Part shown: piece by piece, positions 25,601 to 35,828 of the stretch
How the letters are laid out: each line of letters opens with the position of its first letter
Position numbering within the stretch: position 1 is the stretch's first letter
NCBI RefSeq assembly: GCF_900143185.1
Contig: NZ_FSRQ01000001.1
Location: forward strand, 310,001 to 374,000
Reading direction: 5' to 3'
Source of the DNA: Chryseobacterium scophthalmum
Lineage (GTDB): Bacteria > Bacteroidota > Bacteroidia > Flavobacteriales > Weeksellaceae
Length of the DNA: 64,000 nt
The notes under the pieces: model-generated
Seen by the model: only the letters and a program-made list of their open reading frames with translations
The model's database searches: none
What the model was told of the DNA's origin: nothing
Translations under genes and position numbers: made by a program

Positions 25601-26491
25601 ATGTTTACGATTACAGAACTAAGTACCGAGAGAATCAACAGTATAGTAACAGAAGCACTGGCTTTTGCTAATGGAAAAACTGCCAAAATTGAAGGGGAAG
25701 TTTTTTGCTCAAATCTTTTCTTTGAAGACAGTACAAGAACGAAAACAAGTTTTGATATTGCCGAAAGAAAATTAGGTTTGCAGGTGGTTCCTTTTGATGC
25801 GGCAAACAGTTCGGTAAACAAAGGGGAAAGTCTTTATGATACGGTAAAAACGATTGAAAGTCTTGGTGTAAATCTGGTTGTAATCAGAGACAAGAAAGAC
25901 AGATATTTTGATGAATTAAAAAATATTACAATTCCCGTGATTAACGGAGGTGATGGAACTGGAAATCATCCATCTCAATGTATGTTAGACTTGATGACAA
26001 TCTATCAGGAATTTGGAAAATTTGAAGGCTTAAAAATAGGAATTGTAGGAGATGTAAAACACAGCCGAGTTGCTAATTCAAATGCAGAAGCATTAAGAAG
26101 GTTAGGCGCTAAAGTTTATTTCTCAGGACCAGAACAATGGTTTGATGAAGGAGCTTTAATTAATGGGACTTATTTATCTGTTGATGAATTAATTAAAGAA
26201 GTTGATGTTTTGATGTTATTGAGGATTCAACACGAAAGACATGATGCAAAAATGAGCTTCTCAGCGTCTGATTACCACAGAAAATATGGTTTGACGAAAG
26301 AAAGAGAAAAAGCGATGAAAAAAGAAGCGATTATCATGCATCCAGCTCCAATCAATAGAGGAGTAGAAATTGATACAGACTTGGTAGAATGCGAACGCTC
26401 AAGAATTTTCAAACAAATGCAAAACGGTGTTTTTGCGAGAATGGCAATTTTAAAAGAAGCTTTGGAAGGACAAGGATACACTTTTAAATAA
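25601..26491 (+). CDS. pyrB: Aspartate carbamoyltransferase catalytic subunit
   Basis: First committed step of pyrimidine synthesis: carbamoyl phosphate plus aspartate. Signature [20 protein letters not shown] with the phosphate-binding STRT, the flexible active-site loop with [10 protein letters not shown], and [11 protein letters not shown] near the end. At 296 residues it is a catalytic chain only; no regulatory pyrI follows, so control is more likely at the leader attenuator than by allostery. Confidence 0.96.
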   Translation: MFTITELSTERINSIVTEALAFANGKTAKIEGEVFCSNLFFEDSTRTKTSFDIAERKLGLQVVPFDAANSSVNKGESLYDTVKTIESLGVNLVVIRDKKDRYFDELKNITIPVINGGDGTGNHPSQCMLDLMTIYQEFGKFEGLKIGIVGDVKHSRVANSNAEALRRLGAKVYFSGPEQWFDEGALINGTYLSVDELIKEVDVLMLLRIQHERHDAKMSFSASDYHRKYGLTKEREKAMKKEAIIMHPAPINRGVEIDTDLVECERSRIFKQMQNGVFARMAILKEALEGQGYTFK

Positions 26492-26581
26492 GCCAATAGA
26501 ATTAAAGAAAAAATAAGAAGTAAAATAACAGAATGCGGAAGTCTAACTTCTAATTTCTAAAATCTAATATCTAATTTAAAA

Positions 26582-27655
26582 ATGAAGAAAAAGTTAATAC
26601 TGGAGTCCGGTGAAGTGTTTCATGGAGAAGGTTTCGGAGCAGAATTGGAAACTGCGGGAGAGGTGGTTTTCAATACCGGAATGACAGGGTACCAAGAACT
26701 GATCTCTGACCCGTCTTACTGCGGTCAGATTGTTTGTATGACCTATCCGCTTATCGGAAACTATGGGATTAATAGAGATGATTATGAGAGTATAGAGCCA
26801 GCTATCAAAGGGCTTATCGTAAAAGAACTTTGTGATTTGCCGTCAAATTTCCGTACTCAAATTACTTTAGATGAATTATTTAAAAAGAAAAAACTTTCAG
26901 GAATTTCAGGAATCGATACAAGAAGACTGACAAGAATTCTTCGTAACTCCGGAGTTGTGAAAGGAAAAATTGTAAACGCTGATGCTGACGAAAGTACAGT
27001 AGTTGCAGAGCTAAAAGAAACGACTTTCCCAACCAATCAGGTGGAGCAGGTCTCTACAAAAACACCTTATGCGAACCCAGGAAGAGGACTTAAAGTAGTA
27101 CTTGTGGATTTTGGTTCTAAATTAGGAATTATCAGAGAATTGTCTCAAAGAAATTGTGACATCACAGTAGTTTCACATGATACAACAGCAGAAGAAATTT
27201 TGTTGATGAATCCTGACGGAATTATGTTATCAAACGGTCCTGGAGATCCTGAAGATAATCAGGGAGCTTTAGAAATGATTCGTGGATTATTAGGAAAAGT
27301 CCCAATCTTCGGAATCTGTTTAGGGCACCAATTAATCGGTTTGGCTTGCGGAGCAAAAACTTTCAAGCTAAAATTCGGACACAGAGGAGGAAATCACCCG
27401 GTTTTGGATTTAGAGAAAAACAAAGTAGCAATTACTTCTCAAAATCACGGCTATGCAGTAGACCAGGAAAGTCTTAAAGAAACAGATTTAATTGAAACGC
27501 ACATCGCATTGAACGACAGAACAAACGAAGGTCTGAAACACAAAATTCACCCTTGTTTCTCAGTTCAGTATCACCCGGAAGCAAGTCCAGGTCCTGAAGA
27601 TGCAAACTACTTGTTTGATGATTTCATTGAATTAATGGAAAACTTCAAAAAGTAA
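26582..27655 (+). CDS. carA: Carbamoyl-phosphate synthase small subunit (glutamine amidotransferase)
   Basis: Supplies ammonia from glutamine to CarB. The N-terminal CarA domain (FGAELETAGEVVFNTGMTGYQE) is followed by a class I amidotransferase domain with the nucleophile cysteine in FGICLGHQL and the His-Glu pair in QYHPEASPGP. 357 residues. The gap to pyrB is 90 bases, with a simple repeat unit before the start. Confidence 0.96.
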   Translation: MKKKLILESGEVFHGEGFGAELETAGEVVFNTGMTGYQELISDPSYCGQIVCMTYPLIGNYGINRDDYESIEPAIKGLIVKELCDLPSNFRTQITLDELFKKKKLSGISGIDTRRLTRILRNSGVVKGKIVNADADESTVVAELKETTFPTNQVEQVSTKTPYANPGRGLKVVLVDFGSKLGIIRELSQRNCDITVVSHDTTAEEILLMNPDGIMLSNGPGDPEDNQGALEMIRGLLGKVPIFGICLGHQLIGLACGAKTFKLKFGHRGGNHPVLDLEKNKVAITSQNHGYAVDQESLKETDLIETHIALNDRTNEGLKHKIHPCFSVQYHPEASPGPEDANYLFDDFIELMENFKK

Positions 27656-27695
27656 TTTAGATTTCAGATATTAGACATCAGATAAAAGACTTTAC

Positions 27696-28049
27696 ATGCA
27701 TAATTTTGAGAAATTACTTTTCTGGCAGAAATCAATAGAACTTGCGAAAGAAGTTTATATTATTTGTGCAGATTTACCGAAAGATGAAAAATTTGGTTTG
27801 ATTTCTCAGATTAAAAGGTCGGTAATTTCAATTCCGTCAAATATTGCGGAAGGAGCAGGAAGAAATAATGACAGAGAATTTTATCATTTTCTTGGAATTG
27901 CAAATGCTTCTTCTTTTGAGCTACAGACACAATTAATTCTAACAAGAGAATTAAATTTATTAAATGCAGAAAAAGTTAACAGTTTAATATCAAATCTGAA
28001 CGAAATTCAAAGAATGATTTACTCATTTAAATCTAATCTAAAAAAGTAA
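27696..28049 (+). CDS. Four-helix-bundle protein (S23/23S rRNA intervening-sequence protein family)
   Basis: 117 residues, all helical: FEKLLFWQKSIELAKEVY, the highly conserved QIKRSVISIPSNIAEGAGR, FYHFLGIANASSFELQTQL. Members occur in rRNA intervening sequences and as stand-alone genes in many Bacteroidota, where they form pentamers of unknown function. Here it is inserted between carA and carB, flanked on both sides by the same short repeat unit, which looks like a late insertion into an otherwise conserved gene pair. Confidence 0.9.
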   Translation: MHNFEKLLFWQKSIELAKEVYIICADLPKDEKFGLISQIKRSVISIPSNIAEGAGRNNDREFYHFLGIANASSFELQTQLILTRELNLLNAEKVNSLISNLNEIQRMIYSFKSNLKK

Positions 28050-28061
28050 AACACAACACTG

Positions 28062-28098
28062 GAAGTCTAGAATCTGAAATCTGACATCTAGTATCTAA
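28062..28098 (+). repeat. Simple repeat unit before carB
   Basis: GAAGTCTAGAATCTGAAATC followed by more CATCTAGTATCTAA-type units. A related unit precedes carA (26538-26575), and an inverted one follows carA (about 27657-27685). Confidence 0.6.
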
Positions 28099-28108
28099 CA
28101 ACAAAAAA

Positions 28109-31100
28109 ATGGCAAAACGTACAGATATAAAAACAATTTTAGTAATCGGTTCAGGACCTATCATCATTGGTCAGGCTGCAGAATTTGATTACGCAGGAAC
28201 GCAGGCTTGTCTGTCTTTAAGAGAAGAAGGCTACAAGGTAATTTTGATTAACTCAAATCCTGCAACGATTATGACGGATGTTGAAATCGCGGATAAAGTA
28301 TATATCGAGCCGATTTCACTTCAGTTTGTAAGTCACATCATCAGAAAAGAGCGTCCGGATGCACTTTTACCAACTCTTGGTGGGCAAACAGGTTTGAACA
28401 TGGCGGTAGAATTGGAAAAATCAGGAATTCTTGAAGAATGTAAAGTTGAAGTTCTGGGAACTACGCTTTCAGCCATCAACAGAGCGGAAGACAGAGATTT
28501 GTTCCGTGAATTGATGAGAGAATTAAACGAACCGGTTCCTGAATCTGATATCGTAAATACGGTGGAAGGAGCAATTAATTTTGCTAACGAAATTGGTTAT
28601 CCGGTAATTGTTCGTCCTGCTTTCACAATGGGAGGAACAGGTGGTGGAATCGCTGCTACTGAAGCTGAATTGAAAGAAATTGCAGAATTAGGATTAAAAT
28701 ATAGTCCTGTTACACAGTGTCTTATCGAGAGATCAATTGCAGGTTTCAAAGAAATTGAATATGAAGTAATGCGTGATGCAAACGACAACGCGATTGTGGT
28801 TTGTAACATGGAAAATATAGATCCGGTTGGAGTTCACACAGGAGATTCAATCGTTGTGGCACCTTCTCAGACGCTTTCTGACAGAGAGTATCAGTTGTTG
28901 AGAAATGCTTCATTAAAAATCATCAGAGCTTTAGGAATTGAAGGTGGATGTAACGTACAGTTGGCTTTAGACCCACATTCATTCGATTATTATATCATCG
29001 AGGTTAACCCGAGAGTTTCGCGTTCATCAGCTTTAGCATCAAAAGCAACAGGTTATCCGATTGCGAAAATTGCTGCAAAAATCGCTGTAGGATTAACTTT
29101 AGATGAAATTATGAATCCGGTTACCGGAACGTCTTACGCTTGTTTTGAACCGGCTTTGGATTATGTAGTAACTAAATTCCCAAGATTCCCATTCGATAAA
29201 TTCGAAACAGCGGACAGAAGATTATCAACGCAGATGAAAGCAACAGGTGAAGTAATGGCAATCGGAAGAAATTTCGAGGAGTCTTTACAAAAAGCAATCC
29301 GTTCTTTGGAAACTGGAATCAAACATATCGGTTTAAAAACTAAGCAAGCTGCAGCTTTAACGGCAGAAGAAATCGAAAGAAGAATCAGAGTTTGTGATGA
29401 CGAAAGATTATTCATTATCGGGGATGCTTTAAGAAGAGGATACGACTGGGAACAAATCGTAGAATGGAGCAAAATTGATAAATTCTTCATCTGGAAAATC
29501 AAGAAATTAATTGATTTCGAAAAGGTGATCGCTGAAAATAAATTCAATAAAGACATTTTATTAGAAGCTAAAAAATTAGGTTTCGCAGATATAAATATTG
29601 CAGTTCTTTGGGATGTAAAAGAACGTGAAATCTTCAATTTCAGAAAAGAAAACGGAGTAATGCCGGTTTACAAAATGGTAGATACTTGCGCCGCTGAATT
29701 TGAATCTGAAACACCATATTTCTACGGAACTTACGAAGAGGAAAACGAAAGTGTAGCTTCAGACAAAGAAAAAATCATTGTTTTAGGTTCTGGACCAATC
29801 AGAATCGGACAAGGTGTTGAGTTTGATTACGCAACAGTTCACTCGGTTTGGGCGATCAAAGAAATGGGGTATGAAGCGATTATCATCAACAACAATCCTG
29901 AAACAGTTTCTACAGACTTCTCAATTTCAGATAAATTATACTTCGAGCCTTTAACGGAAGAAGATGTAATGAATATCATCGAATTAGAAAAACCAAAAGG
30001 TGTTGTGGTACAGTTTGGTGGACAAACAGCCATCAACTTAGCTGATAAATTAGCAGCTCACGGAGTTCAGATTTTAGGAACTTCTTTGGAAGATTTAGAT
30101 AGAGCTGAAAACAGAGATAAATTCGAAAAAGCTCTTCAGGAAATGGGAATTCCTCAACCTTTAGGAAAAACATCCACTTCAAAAGAAGAAGCAATAAAAA
30201 TTGCCAACGAAATCGGTTATCCGGTTTTGGTTCGTCCAAGTTACGTTTTGGGAGGTAGAGCAATGGAAATTGTTTATACCGAATCAGAATTAGCTCATTA
30301 TATGGAATTTGCGGTAGATGCAAGTCCTGAACACCCTGTCTTAGTTGACAGATATATGGTCGGAAAAGAAATTGAAGTTGATGCAATCTGCGACGGTGAA
30401 ACGGTAATTATTCCGGGAATTATGGAGCACATCGAAAGAGCAGGAGTTCATTCTGGAGACTCGATCGCGGTGTATCCTCCACAAAATATTTCACAAAGCG
30501 AAGTTGATACTTTGGTAGATTATACTCAAAGGTTAGCTAAAGGTTTGAAAGTAATTGGTTTAATGAATATTCAATACGTTCTTTTTGAAGGAAATGTATA
30601 TGTAATTGAAGTGAATCCACGTTCATCTAGAACGGTTCCTTTCTTATCTAAAATTACGGAAGTTCCGATGGCAAATCTTGCTACAAAAGCAATTTTAGGT
30701 CAAAAACTGACTGATTTAGGTTACAAAAACGGACTAGTTCCGAATAAAGAAGGTGTTTTCGTAAAAGTTCCTGTATTCTCTTTCTCAAAATTAACGAAAG
30801 TTGATATCTCTTTAGGCCCAGAAATGAAGTCTACAGGAGAAGTTATGGGGAAAGATACGACTTTAGAAAAAGCGCTTTATAAAGGATTGGTTGCAGCTGG
30901 AAGAAAAGTTCCGATGCATGGTTCAATCTTATTCACGGTAGCTGATAAACATAAGCAAGAAGCGGCAGATTTAGCTGTAAGATTCCATGAAGTTGGTTTC
31001 AGAATCTGGGCAACGGAAGGAACTGCAAAATTCTTCGGAGAACAAGGTATTCCTTGTAAAATTGGCTACAAAATAGGAGAGGAAAGCGTCAACTTAATCG

Positions 31101-31291
31101 ATTTGATTCAAAAAGGAAAAGTACAATACGTTGTAAACACCATGACGAAAGGAAAACAGTCTGAAAGAGACGGTTTCCAAATCAGAAGAATGAGTGTGGA
31201 AAACGGTGTTCCTTGTTTAACATCGATGGATACAGTTGAAGCAATATTGAAAGTTATCGAAAGCATGAGTTTCAAAATGGAAACGATGTAA
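28109..31291 (+). CDS. carB: Carbamoyl-phosphate synthase large subunit
   Basis: Makes carbamoyl phosphate from bicarbonate, ammonia and two ATP. The 1060-residue protein has two homologous ATP-grasp halves, each starting with a GSGPI(I/R)IGQ motif (residues about 12 and 560), an oligomerisation domain between them, and a C-terminal MGS-like allosteric domain (from about 930: [17 protein letters not shown]). The product serves both PyrB and ArgF', whose genes are in the same region. Confidence 0.97.
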   Translation: MAKRTDIKTILVIGSGPIIIGQAAEFDYAGTQACLSLREEGYKVILINSNPATIMTDVEIADKVYIEPISLQFVSHIIRKERPDALLPTLGGQTGLNMAVELEKSGILEECKVEVLGTTLSAINRAEDRDLFRELMRELNEPVPESDIVNTVEGAINFANEIGYPVIVRPAFTMGGTGGGIAATEAELKEIAELGLKYSPVTQCLIERSIAGFKEIEYEVMRDANDNAIVVCNMENIDPVGVHTGDSIVVAPSQTLSDREYQLLRNASLKIIRALGIEGGCNVQLALDPHSFDYYIIEVNPRVSRSSALASKATGYPIAKIAAKIAVGLTLDEIMNPVTGTSYACFEPALDYVVTKFPRFPFDKFETADRRLSTQMKATGEVMAIGRNFEESLQKAIRSLETGIKHIGLKTKQAAALTAEEIERRIRVCDDERLFIIGDALRRGYDWEQIVEWSKIDKFFIWKIKKLIDFEKVIAENKFNKDILLEAKKLGFADINIAVLWDVKEREIFNFRKENGVMPVYKMVDTCAAEFESETPYFYGTYEEENESVASDKEKIIVLGSGPIRIGQGVEFDYATVHSVWAIKEMGYEAIIINNNPETVSTDFSISDKLYFEPLTEEDVMNIIELEKPKGVVVQFGGQTAINLADKLAAHGVQILGTSLEDLDRAENRDKFEKALQEMGIPQPLGKTSTSKEEAIKIANEIGYPVLVRPSYVLGGRAMEIVYTESELAHYMEFAVDASPEHPVLVDRYMVGKEIEVDAICDGETVIIPGIMEHIERAGVHSGDSIAVYPPQNISQSEVDTLVDYTQRLAKGLKVIGLMNIQYVLFEGNVYVIEVNPRSSRTVPFLSKITEVPMANLATKAILGQKLTDLGYKNGLVPNKEGVFVKVPVFSFSKLTKVDISLGPEMKSTGEVMGKDTTLEKALYKGLVAAGRKVPMHGSILFTVADKHKQEAADLAVRFHEVGFRIWATEGTAKFFGEQGIPCKIGYKIGEESVNLIDLIQKGKVQYVVNTMTKGKQSERDGFQIRRMSVENGVPCLTSMDTVEAILKVIESMSFKMETM

Positions 31292-31324
31292 TTTTTAAAT
31301 AAAATTTGAACGAAACTTTTCGTC

Positions 31325-31360
31325 AAACCTAACAGGTTTTTAAAACCTGTTAGGTTTTTT
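31325..31360 (+). terminator. Terminator after carB
   Basis: Near-perfect palindrome AAACCTAACAGGTTTT/AAAACCTGTTAGGTTT with almost no loop, then a T run. It lies 34 bases past the carB stop and ends the pyr operon. Confidence 0.8.
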
Positions 31361-31486
31361 GTTTATGAACAATTAAATAATTTGTTGATTGATTGAAAAT
31401 TGGTTACTTTAGAAAAATCATAAACGAGCTTAAAGTATTGCTTTGATTTGGGTTTTTGGCGGAAATTTTATCTAAACAGTGAAAAA

Positions 31487-32161
31487 ATGAAAAACAATTC
31501 AAATTTTATTTTTAAATTATCAATTGCTTTTTTATTGGTTTTCTCAAGTTCATTTTTGTACGGGCAGCAAATTATTAATAACAATCAGACAGAAACAATA
31601 AAATTGCCTGTAAAAAAAATTCTACAATATTTTAATGATTTTAACTATCATTATCTGAGTGAATATAAGTTGAATGAAACGAAAATAGATTCTATAACTC
31701 AAAATAATAATATTACCACACTTTATCTTACGGAAAACAAAAATTACGAATCCGCTATAATCCTAACGGATTTGAATAAATATCAGAAAATAATCAAACA
31801 GAAATCTTTTGAAACTAATATATTAATGCTATTCAAAGGAGAATACAATGCAGAAACACTTAAATATCCAATAAAACCAAGTATCAACGAATCTTTTTCT
31901 AAAAACGGAATACTTAAATGGAAGATTAAAATTGAAAAAGCAGACGAAAATTCAACAAAATTGACATTTATTTTTGATTCTTTTGACAAGAAAAATAAAC
32001 AAAAATTTATCTCAACTTTTTCTAAAGGGATTGATAAACATTTTAAGTATACAATTCAACAGATATTTATAACAGAGAATTTTAAACGTCAAGTATTAAA
32101 TTATTTAGCAAATAGTTCCAAATCTGATGCTTCAGATGCTGTTCCTACCAAAGGCAATTGA
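31487..32161 (+). CDS. Secreted protein of unknown function, 224 residues
   Basis: Signal peptide MKNNSNFIFKLSIAFLLVFSSSFLYGQ at the chosen ATG (31487). The mature part is hydrophilic, rich in Lys, Asn, Ile and Thr, with a pattern of beta strands and one long amphipathic C-terminal helix (KGIDKHFKYTIQQIF). It ends DAVPTKGN. No family recognised. AT-rich relative to carB, and the first gene of a stretch of separately spaced small accessory genes. Confidence 0.7.
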   Translation: MKNNSNFIFKLSIAFLLVFSSSFLYGQQIINNNQTETIKLPVKKILQYFNDFNYHYLSEYKLNETKIDSITQNNNITTLYLTENKNYESAIILTDLNKYQKIIKQKSFETNILMLFKGEYNAETLKYPIKPSINESFSKNGILKWKIKIEKADENSTKLTFIFDSFDKKNKQKFISTFSKGIDKHFKYTIQQIFITENFKRQVLNYLANSSKSDASDAVPTKGN

Positions 32162-32340
32162 AAAAACTTCTGCCAACATCGGCTTGGTAATATGATGGTT
32201 TTCTGCTAAACTTAACGACAATTCTTCAATTGAAACATTGTGTAAAACAGAACATTTATACTTAGATTTCCGCCACATCGCAAAGCTTTGAAATGTTGTG
32301 CGATACGCTAAACAATAAAGATAAAAATGAAACACAAAAA

Positions 32341-32907
32341 ATGAATAAATTATCCATAAAACACATGCTTTTTCTATTGTTTTTAATGAGTCTTCTATCT
32401 TCTTCGTACGCACAGACGGAAAAAAAAACATTTTATACAACTGGTCAAATTAAGGAAGTCGCTCAATATGACAAGAATGGAAAACTAATAGGAGAGGCAA
32501 AAGCTTATCACCCAAACGGAAAATTGGAACGGATTGGTCAATATCAAAACGGAAAACAAATTGGAGAATGGAAACAATATTTTAAAAACGGAAAATTATC
32601 AATTATTGGAATATTTGAGGATGGAAAGCAAAAAGATTATTGGACTTATTATTGGCCTAATGGACAATTAAGAGGAAAAGTAAACTTTAAAGAAGGTAAA
32701 CAGACAGGGGAATTGAAAGAATATCACGAAAATGGAATATTGGCAAAAATTGGAAACTATGAAAACGGTGTAAAAATAGGTGAATGGAAGGCTTATTATG
32801 AAAATGAACAGTTGATAAGCATAGGAAACTATGTGAATGGGGAACACGTGGGTGAATGGAAGTATTATGATAAAGAAGGTAAGTTATTAGAAATGGAAAA
32901 ATACTAA
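32341..32907 (+). CDS. MORN-like repeat (YwqK-type) secreted protein
   Basis: 188 residues with a signal peptide (MLFLLFLMSLLSSSYAQ). The mature protein is six to seven tandem repeats of about 23 residues with the core pattern NGK..G.W..Y..NG.L, such as QIGEWKQYFKNGKLSIIG and KIGEWKAYYENEQLISIG. This is the MORN-2 variant seen in YwqK-type toxin-antitoxin-associated proteins and in many flavobacterial exported proteins. Function unknown. Confidence 0.85.
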   Translation: MNKLSIKHMLFLLFLMSLLSSSYAQTEKKTFYTTGQIKEVAQYDKNGKLIGEAKAYHPNGKLERIGQYQNGKQIGEWKQYFKNGKLSIIGIFEDGKQKDYWTYYWPNGQLRGKVNFKEGKQTGELKEYHENGILAKIGNYENGVKIGEWKAYYENEQLISIGNYVNGEHVGEWKYYDKEGKLLEMEKY

Positions 32908-33072
32908 AAAGTACAATTGTAAAACAAAGGCTTAAAAATAGCGAGACGAAACTTTAAAACCCAAAGTTTGCATTCGATTGAATTTCTGTGCTAAAAATCC
33001 ACCATTGCAATGTCTCGGAACGCTATACAATATGCCAAATCAACATTCTGCATAAATTGCTGACAAAAAAAG

Positions 33073-33321
33073 ATGAAAAAACTTATAATAATCATTTCTA
33101 TTTTGAATTTGCAATCCTGTAAAAACAAATACAATTTAGAAAATACTTTTTGGAAACATTGTGGAGATTATCCAATATCAGACGTGATTGTTATTGGGAA
33201 AGAACGCGCTGTATATGTAAGAAACGACAGTATATATTTTAACAAAAACGATTCATTATTTGGGGTTATCGACACCATAAAATACTACTATGGAGAAAGA
33301 AGTTCGAGATTTGAAGGGTAA
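33073..33321 (+). CDS. Small lipoprotein, probably frameshifted at its end
   Basis: Begins MKKLIIIISILNLQSC, a lipoprotein signal with the lipobox LQSC. The rest (SDVIVIGKERAVYVRNDSIYFNKND) looks like a short beta-rich periplasmic protein. The frame stops after RFEG, but another frame continues as LKGNVGRFCEK and stops at 33344-33346, which looks like the natural end. A one-base indel near 33310 would explain this. Confidence 0.55.
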   Translation: MKKLIIIISILNLQSCKNKYNLENTFWKHCGDYPISDVIVIGKERAVYVRNDSIYFNKNDSLFGVIDTIKYYYGERSSRFEG

Positions 33322-33419
33322 TGTGGGAAGATTTTGTGAAAAATGAATGCATCGGAAATAAAAAATATTCCTACTTTTAATTTTTTTGCAATGGACAAAA
33401 AACAAAAACTACAATCAAA

Positions 33420-33875
33420 ATGGAAATAAATAAAATTGTATTTAGATTTTGGGGAAGCAATTTGTTGATTAGCATCATATTATTTGTTATTTATAGAATT
33501 GTGATTTCTCAAACAAAGTTGATTGATGGAAGTTCATTTGAAAAATGGATGCAGATTTTAGAACTTATATTAAATTTAGGATTTTCATTGGTGTACCTTG
33601 TTGCTATGCTTATCTCTTCTTTTGCAGTTCTTCTAAATTTGATAAAAAAAATTAGGATCAATTTCTATCTGTCACTCTTCACATTTTTGGGATTACCAGC
33701 ATTTTGTGTTATTTTTGTCGTAATCACACTATTAATAGATATTTGCACCACAGATTTAACCGTTCTTACAACACTTGCAATTTTTTCAATAATTTATTTA
33801 TTCCTGACGACAATGCAATTTTTATGGTTCAGAAAAAGAATCAACAAAGTAGAGTTGAACAAATTAAGACCTTAA
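33420..33875 (+). CDS. Membrane protein of unknown function, 151 residues
   Basis: Four predicted transmembrane helices (about residues 12-30, 50-72, 82-104, 110-136) with a basic C-terminal tail RKRINKVELNKLRP. No family recognised. It stands alone between gene-poor spacers in an AT-rich accessory stretch. Confidence 0.62.
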   Translation: MEINKIVFRFWGSNLLISIILFVIYRIVISQTKLIDGSSFEKWMQILELILNLGFSLVYLVAMLISSFAVLLNLIKKIRINFYLSLFTFLGLPAFCVIFVVITLLIDICTTDLTVLTTLAIFSIIYLFLTTMQFLWFRKRINKVELNKLRP

Positions 33876-34039
33876 AAAACAATTTTTTTGTATCAGGAGT
33901 GCTGAAGTATAAAATTTAACAGTATTTTAAATTGAACTTTTGTATTTCGTTTTCCTGCCTAACATAGTAAATATATTGGTCATATCACAAATTCAGAAAA
34001 AAAATATTACAAACCAACAACCACCTAACATAACAGAAT

Positions 34040-34423
34040 ATGGACAAAACAAAAATCACCAGAGAAAACGTTGTTGAAGCAGAAAACAAACTTTTTTCGG
34101 CTCAACTTGTAAGCAATGTGGAAATACTTGACCAATTATTGCACGATGATTTGCTTGCAGTAGCACCGACGGGAGAAATTATAACGAAAGAAATGGATTT
34201 GAACTCGCATAAAGCGAAAACAATGATTATTGAAAACGCTTCAATAGAAATTGATAACATTAAAATAATGGATGACACTGCGCTTTCTATTGTTACAATG
34301 ACAGCGAAAGGAAAAGTGATGGGAACTCCATTAGAAGGAAGGTTTAGATATTTTAGAGTTTGGAAACTATTTGATGACGAATTGAAAATTATCGGAGCAA
34401 GTTTTATGCAATTACCTGATTAA
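34040..34423 (+). CDS. NTF2-like protein (SnoaL/DUF4440 type)
   Basis: 127 residues with an NTF2-like fold: N-terminal helix ENKLFSAQLVSNVEILDQLL, then LHDDLLAVAPTGEIITKE and strands through the C-terminus ending FRVWKLFDDELKIIGASFMQL. No signal peptide. Such proteins bind or transform small ligands; the substrate is unknown. Confidence 0.78.
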   Translation: MDKTKITRENVVEAENKLFSAQLVSNVEILDQLLHDDLLAVAPTGEIITKEMDLNSHKAKTMIIENASIEIDNIKIMDDTALSIVTMTAKGKVMGTPLEGRFRYFRVWKLFDDELKIIGASFMQLPD

Positions 34424-34468
34424 AAACACTGTTGTATTGAACAAAGTAATGTAAGTCTTCGTAAGTTT

Positions 34469-34756
34469 TTATGGATATTTTTCAGGATTTTGAGAAGTGT
34501 GAAAAACTCTGAAAATTTTGATAGTTTCTTTTTCAATTTTATAAATAATGATGAAAGGAAAAATTTTCAGGGGTAAACGATGAAAATCATTATGGATTTT
34601 TTGAAAGTAAACAAATTTCTTAAGTTTGTTCACAGTAAATTTAAAGTCTTTAAAGAAACTGTTTGCTACTTTTTTTCCAGCAACATTTTTGTAATATTCG
34701 AAAGAATTGACAATGTCTCTATTAGCTTCAGGATTGGTTATGATTTTATACGCCAT
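34469..34756 (-). CDS. ParE/RelE-superfamily toxin
   Basis: 95 residues with the ParE-like pattern: N-terminal YKIITNPEANRDIVNSFEYY, central hydrophobic strands PFIIIYKIEKETIKIFRVFHTSQNPEKY. The final FHTSQNP matches the conserved end of this family. It starts inside the antitoxin gene (11-base overlap), the usual toxin-antitoxin arrangement. Whether it targets gyrase or ribosomes is not clear. Confidence 0.85.
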   Translation of the reverse strand: MAYKIITNPEANRDIVNSFEYYKNVAGKKVANSFFKDFKFTVNKLKKFVYFQKIHNDFHRLPLKIFPFIIIYKIEKETIKIFRVFHTSQNPEKYP

Positions 34757-35000
34757 ACTTAGCTTTCATTTCAGCAAAAAAATCTTCAATAGGCATAAAA
34801 TCTTCATCCCTCAAATTTTCCATTGCATCCAATTCACGTTTTTGCGCATCTGTTAACTGGTAATTTAGATTATGTTCATACCAATCTTTTTGAGATTTTT
34901 TTTCAAGAATTCCGTCTAAATATCCCAAAACCTGCTTCAGGATTTCCTCCGGTTCATCTTTTAATTTTTGATTAATGATATGTAAAGTGTTAGAATTCAT
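34746..35000 (-). CDS. Antitoxin of the ParE-like pair
   Basis: 84 residues from the ATG at 35000 (an upstream ATG in frame at 35018 is possible). The protein is acidic with a helical N-terminus (LHIINQKLKDEPEEILKQVLGYLDGIL) that should dimerise and a C-terminal tail rich in Glu, Asp, Met and Phe (DEDFMPIEDFFAEMKAKYGV) that should wrap the toxin. It is the upstream gene and overlaps the toxin. Confidence 0.75.
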   Translation of the reverse strand: MNSNTLHIINQKLKDEPEEILKQVLGYLDGILEKKSQKDWYEHNLNYQLTDAQKRELDAMENLRDEDFMPIEDFFAEMKAKYGV

Positions 35001-35128
35001 TTTATTTATTTTTATCAAAGTTAATGAAATTTAGATTTGAGATAAAAATTATTTATCTGATAAAGTTTAAGGTTAATAAAATTAGAAAATGATTGTCCGT
35101 AATGTATAATAATCAAAATTATCCATAA

Positions 35129-35232
35129 ACCTTTGTTGAGTGAAATCGAAGATTCGATGAAATCAAACGCCTTTGCGAACCTTAAAAGCAGTTAATATTT
35201 AAAAAACCTTTGTGGACTTTGCGTTAAAAACA
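35129..35232 (+). repeat. Dispersed repeat of about 105 bases, copy 1
   Basis: ACCTTTGTTGAGTGAAATCG, then AAGATTCGAT, CAAACGCCTTTGCGAAC and a final GCGTTAAAAACA. The same order recurs at 41022-41130. The 336-base gap between the antitoxin start and the next gene contains this repeat and otherwise only AT-rich sequence. Confidence 0.8.
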
Positions 35233-35336
35233 GCATTATTAGTAAAAGCGGACAATCATAAATTGGAATAAATAAAATGACGTATTTTAAAAAAGATTAA
35301 ATTTAGAACTTGTTACAATTTTAAAAAACACACACA

Positions 35337-35828
35337 ATGGAATATCAAGCTATCGCAGAAAAATATACCAATTTTAAAGTATCAAAAGACGGAAACCCAG
35401 TCGGGCAATTGAATTATAAAAGCTGGTTTAAATTCAATGCTGAAATTGAAATTTTAAACTCAAAATATCAGGTTGAGCCGAAAGGTTTTTGGGGAACAAC
35501 TGTTGAAGTTCTTGATGGGAAAATAGTTCTTCTCAAATTTGCCATGAATTGGGACGGAAATATCGTAATGAACACCTATTTCAATGATATCGAGAAAAAA
35601 TATACGCTTAGTCACAAAGGCTTTTTCAAAGAATATTTTGTTTTAAGTGATGTAAAAGGAACAGAACTTCTGATGATGAAACCCCATGTTCAGTGGCGAA
35701 GTTTGAATTATGAATACCAAATAAATACTTCGGAAATTTTAGAAACATTTGCGGAAAAAAATATTCTTCTGCTTATATCTTTACACTGCGCCAATTATTA
35801 TATGTCGATGATGGCAGGAATGGGTTAA
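35337..35828 (+). CDS. Hypothetical protein, 163 residues
   Basis: Soluble beta-rich protein (KDGNPVGQLNYKSWFKFNAEIE, EPKGFWGTTVEVLDGKIVLLKFAMNWDG) whose pattern resembles the tubby-like or phospholipid-scramblase-like small proteins of Bacteroidota. It ends with a hydrophobic segment (NILLLISLHCANYYMSMMAGMG) that could be a membrane anchor. I do not assign a function. Its stop overlaps the convergent next gene by 4 bases. Confidence 0.68.
   Translation: MEYQAIAEKYTNFKVSKDGNPVGQLNYKSWFKFNAEIEILNSKYQVEPKGFWGTTVEVLDGKIVLLKFAMNWDGNIVMNTYFNDIEKKYTLSHKGFFKEYFVLSDVKGTELLMMKPHVQWRSLNYEYQINTSEILETFAEKNILLLISLHCANYYMSMMAGMG

Noticed and set aside
29161..29637. 158-residue minus-strand ORF
   Set aside because: Antisense shadow of carB.
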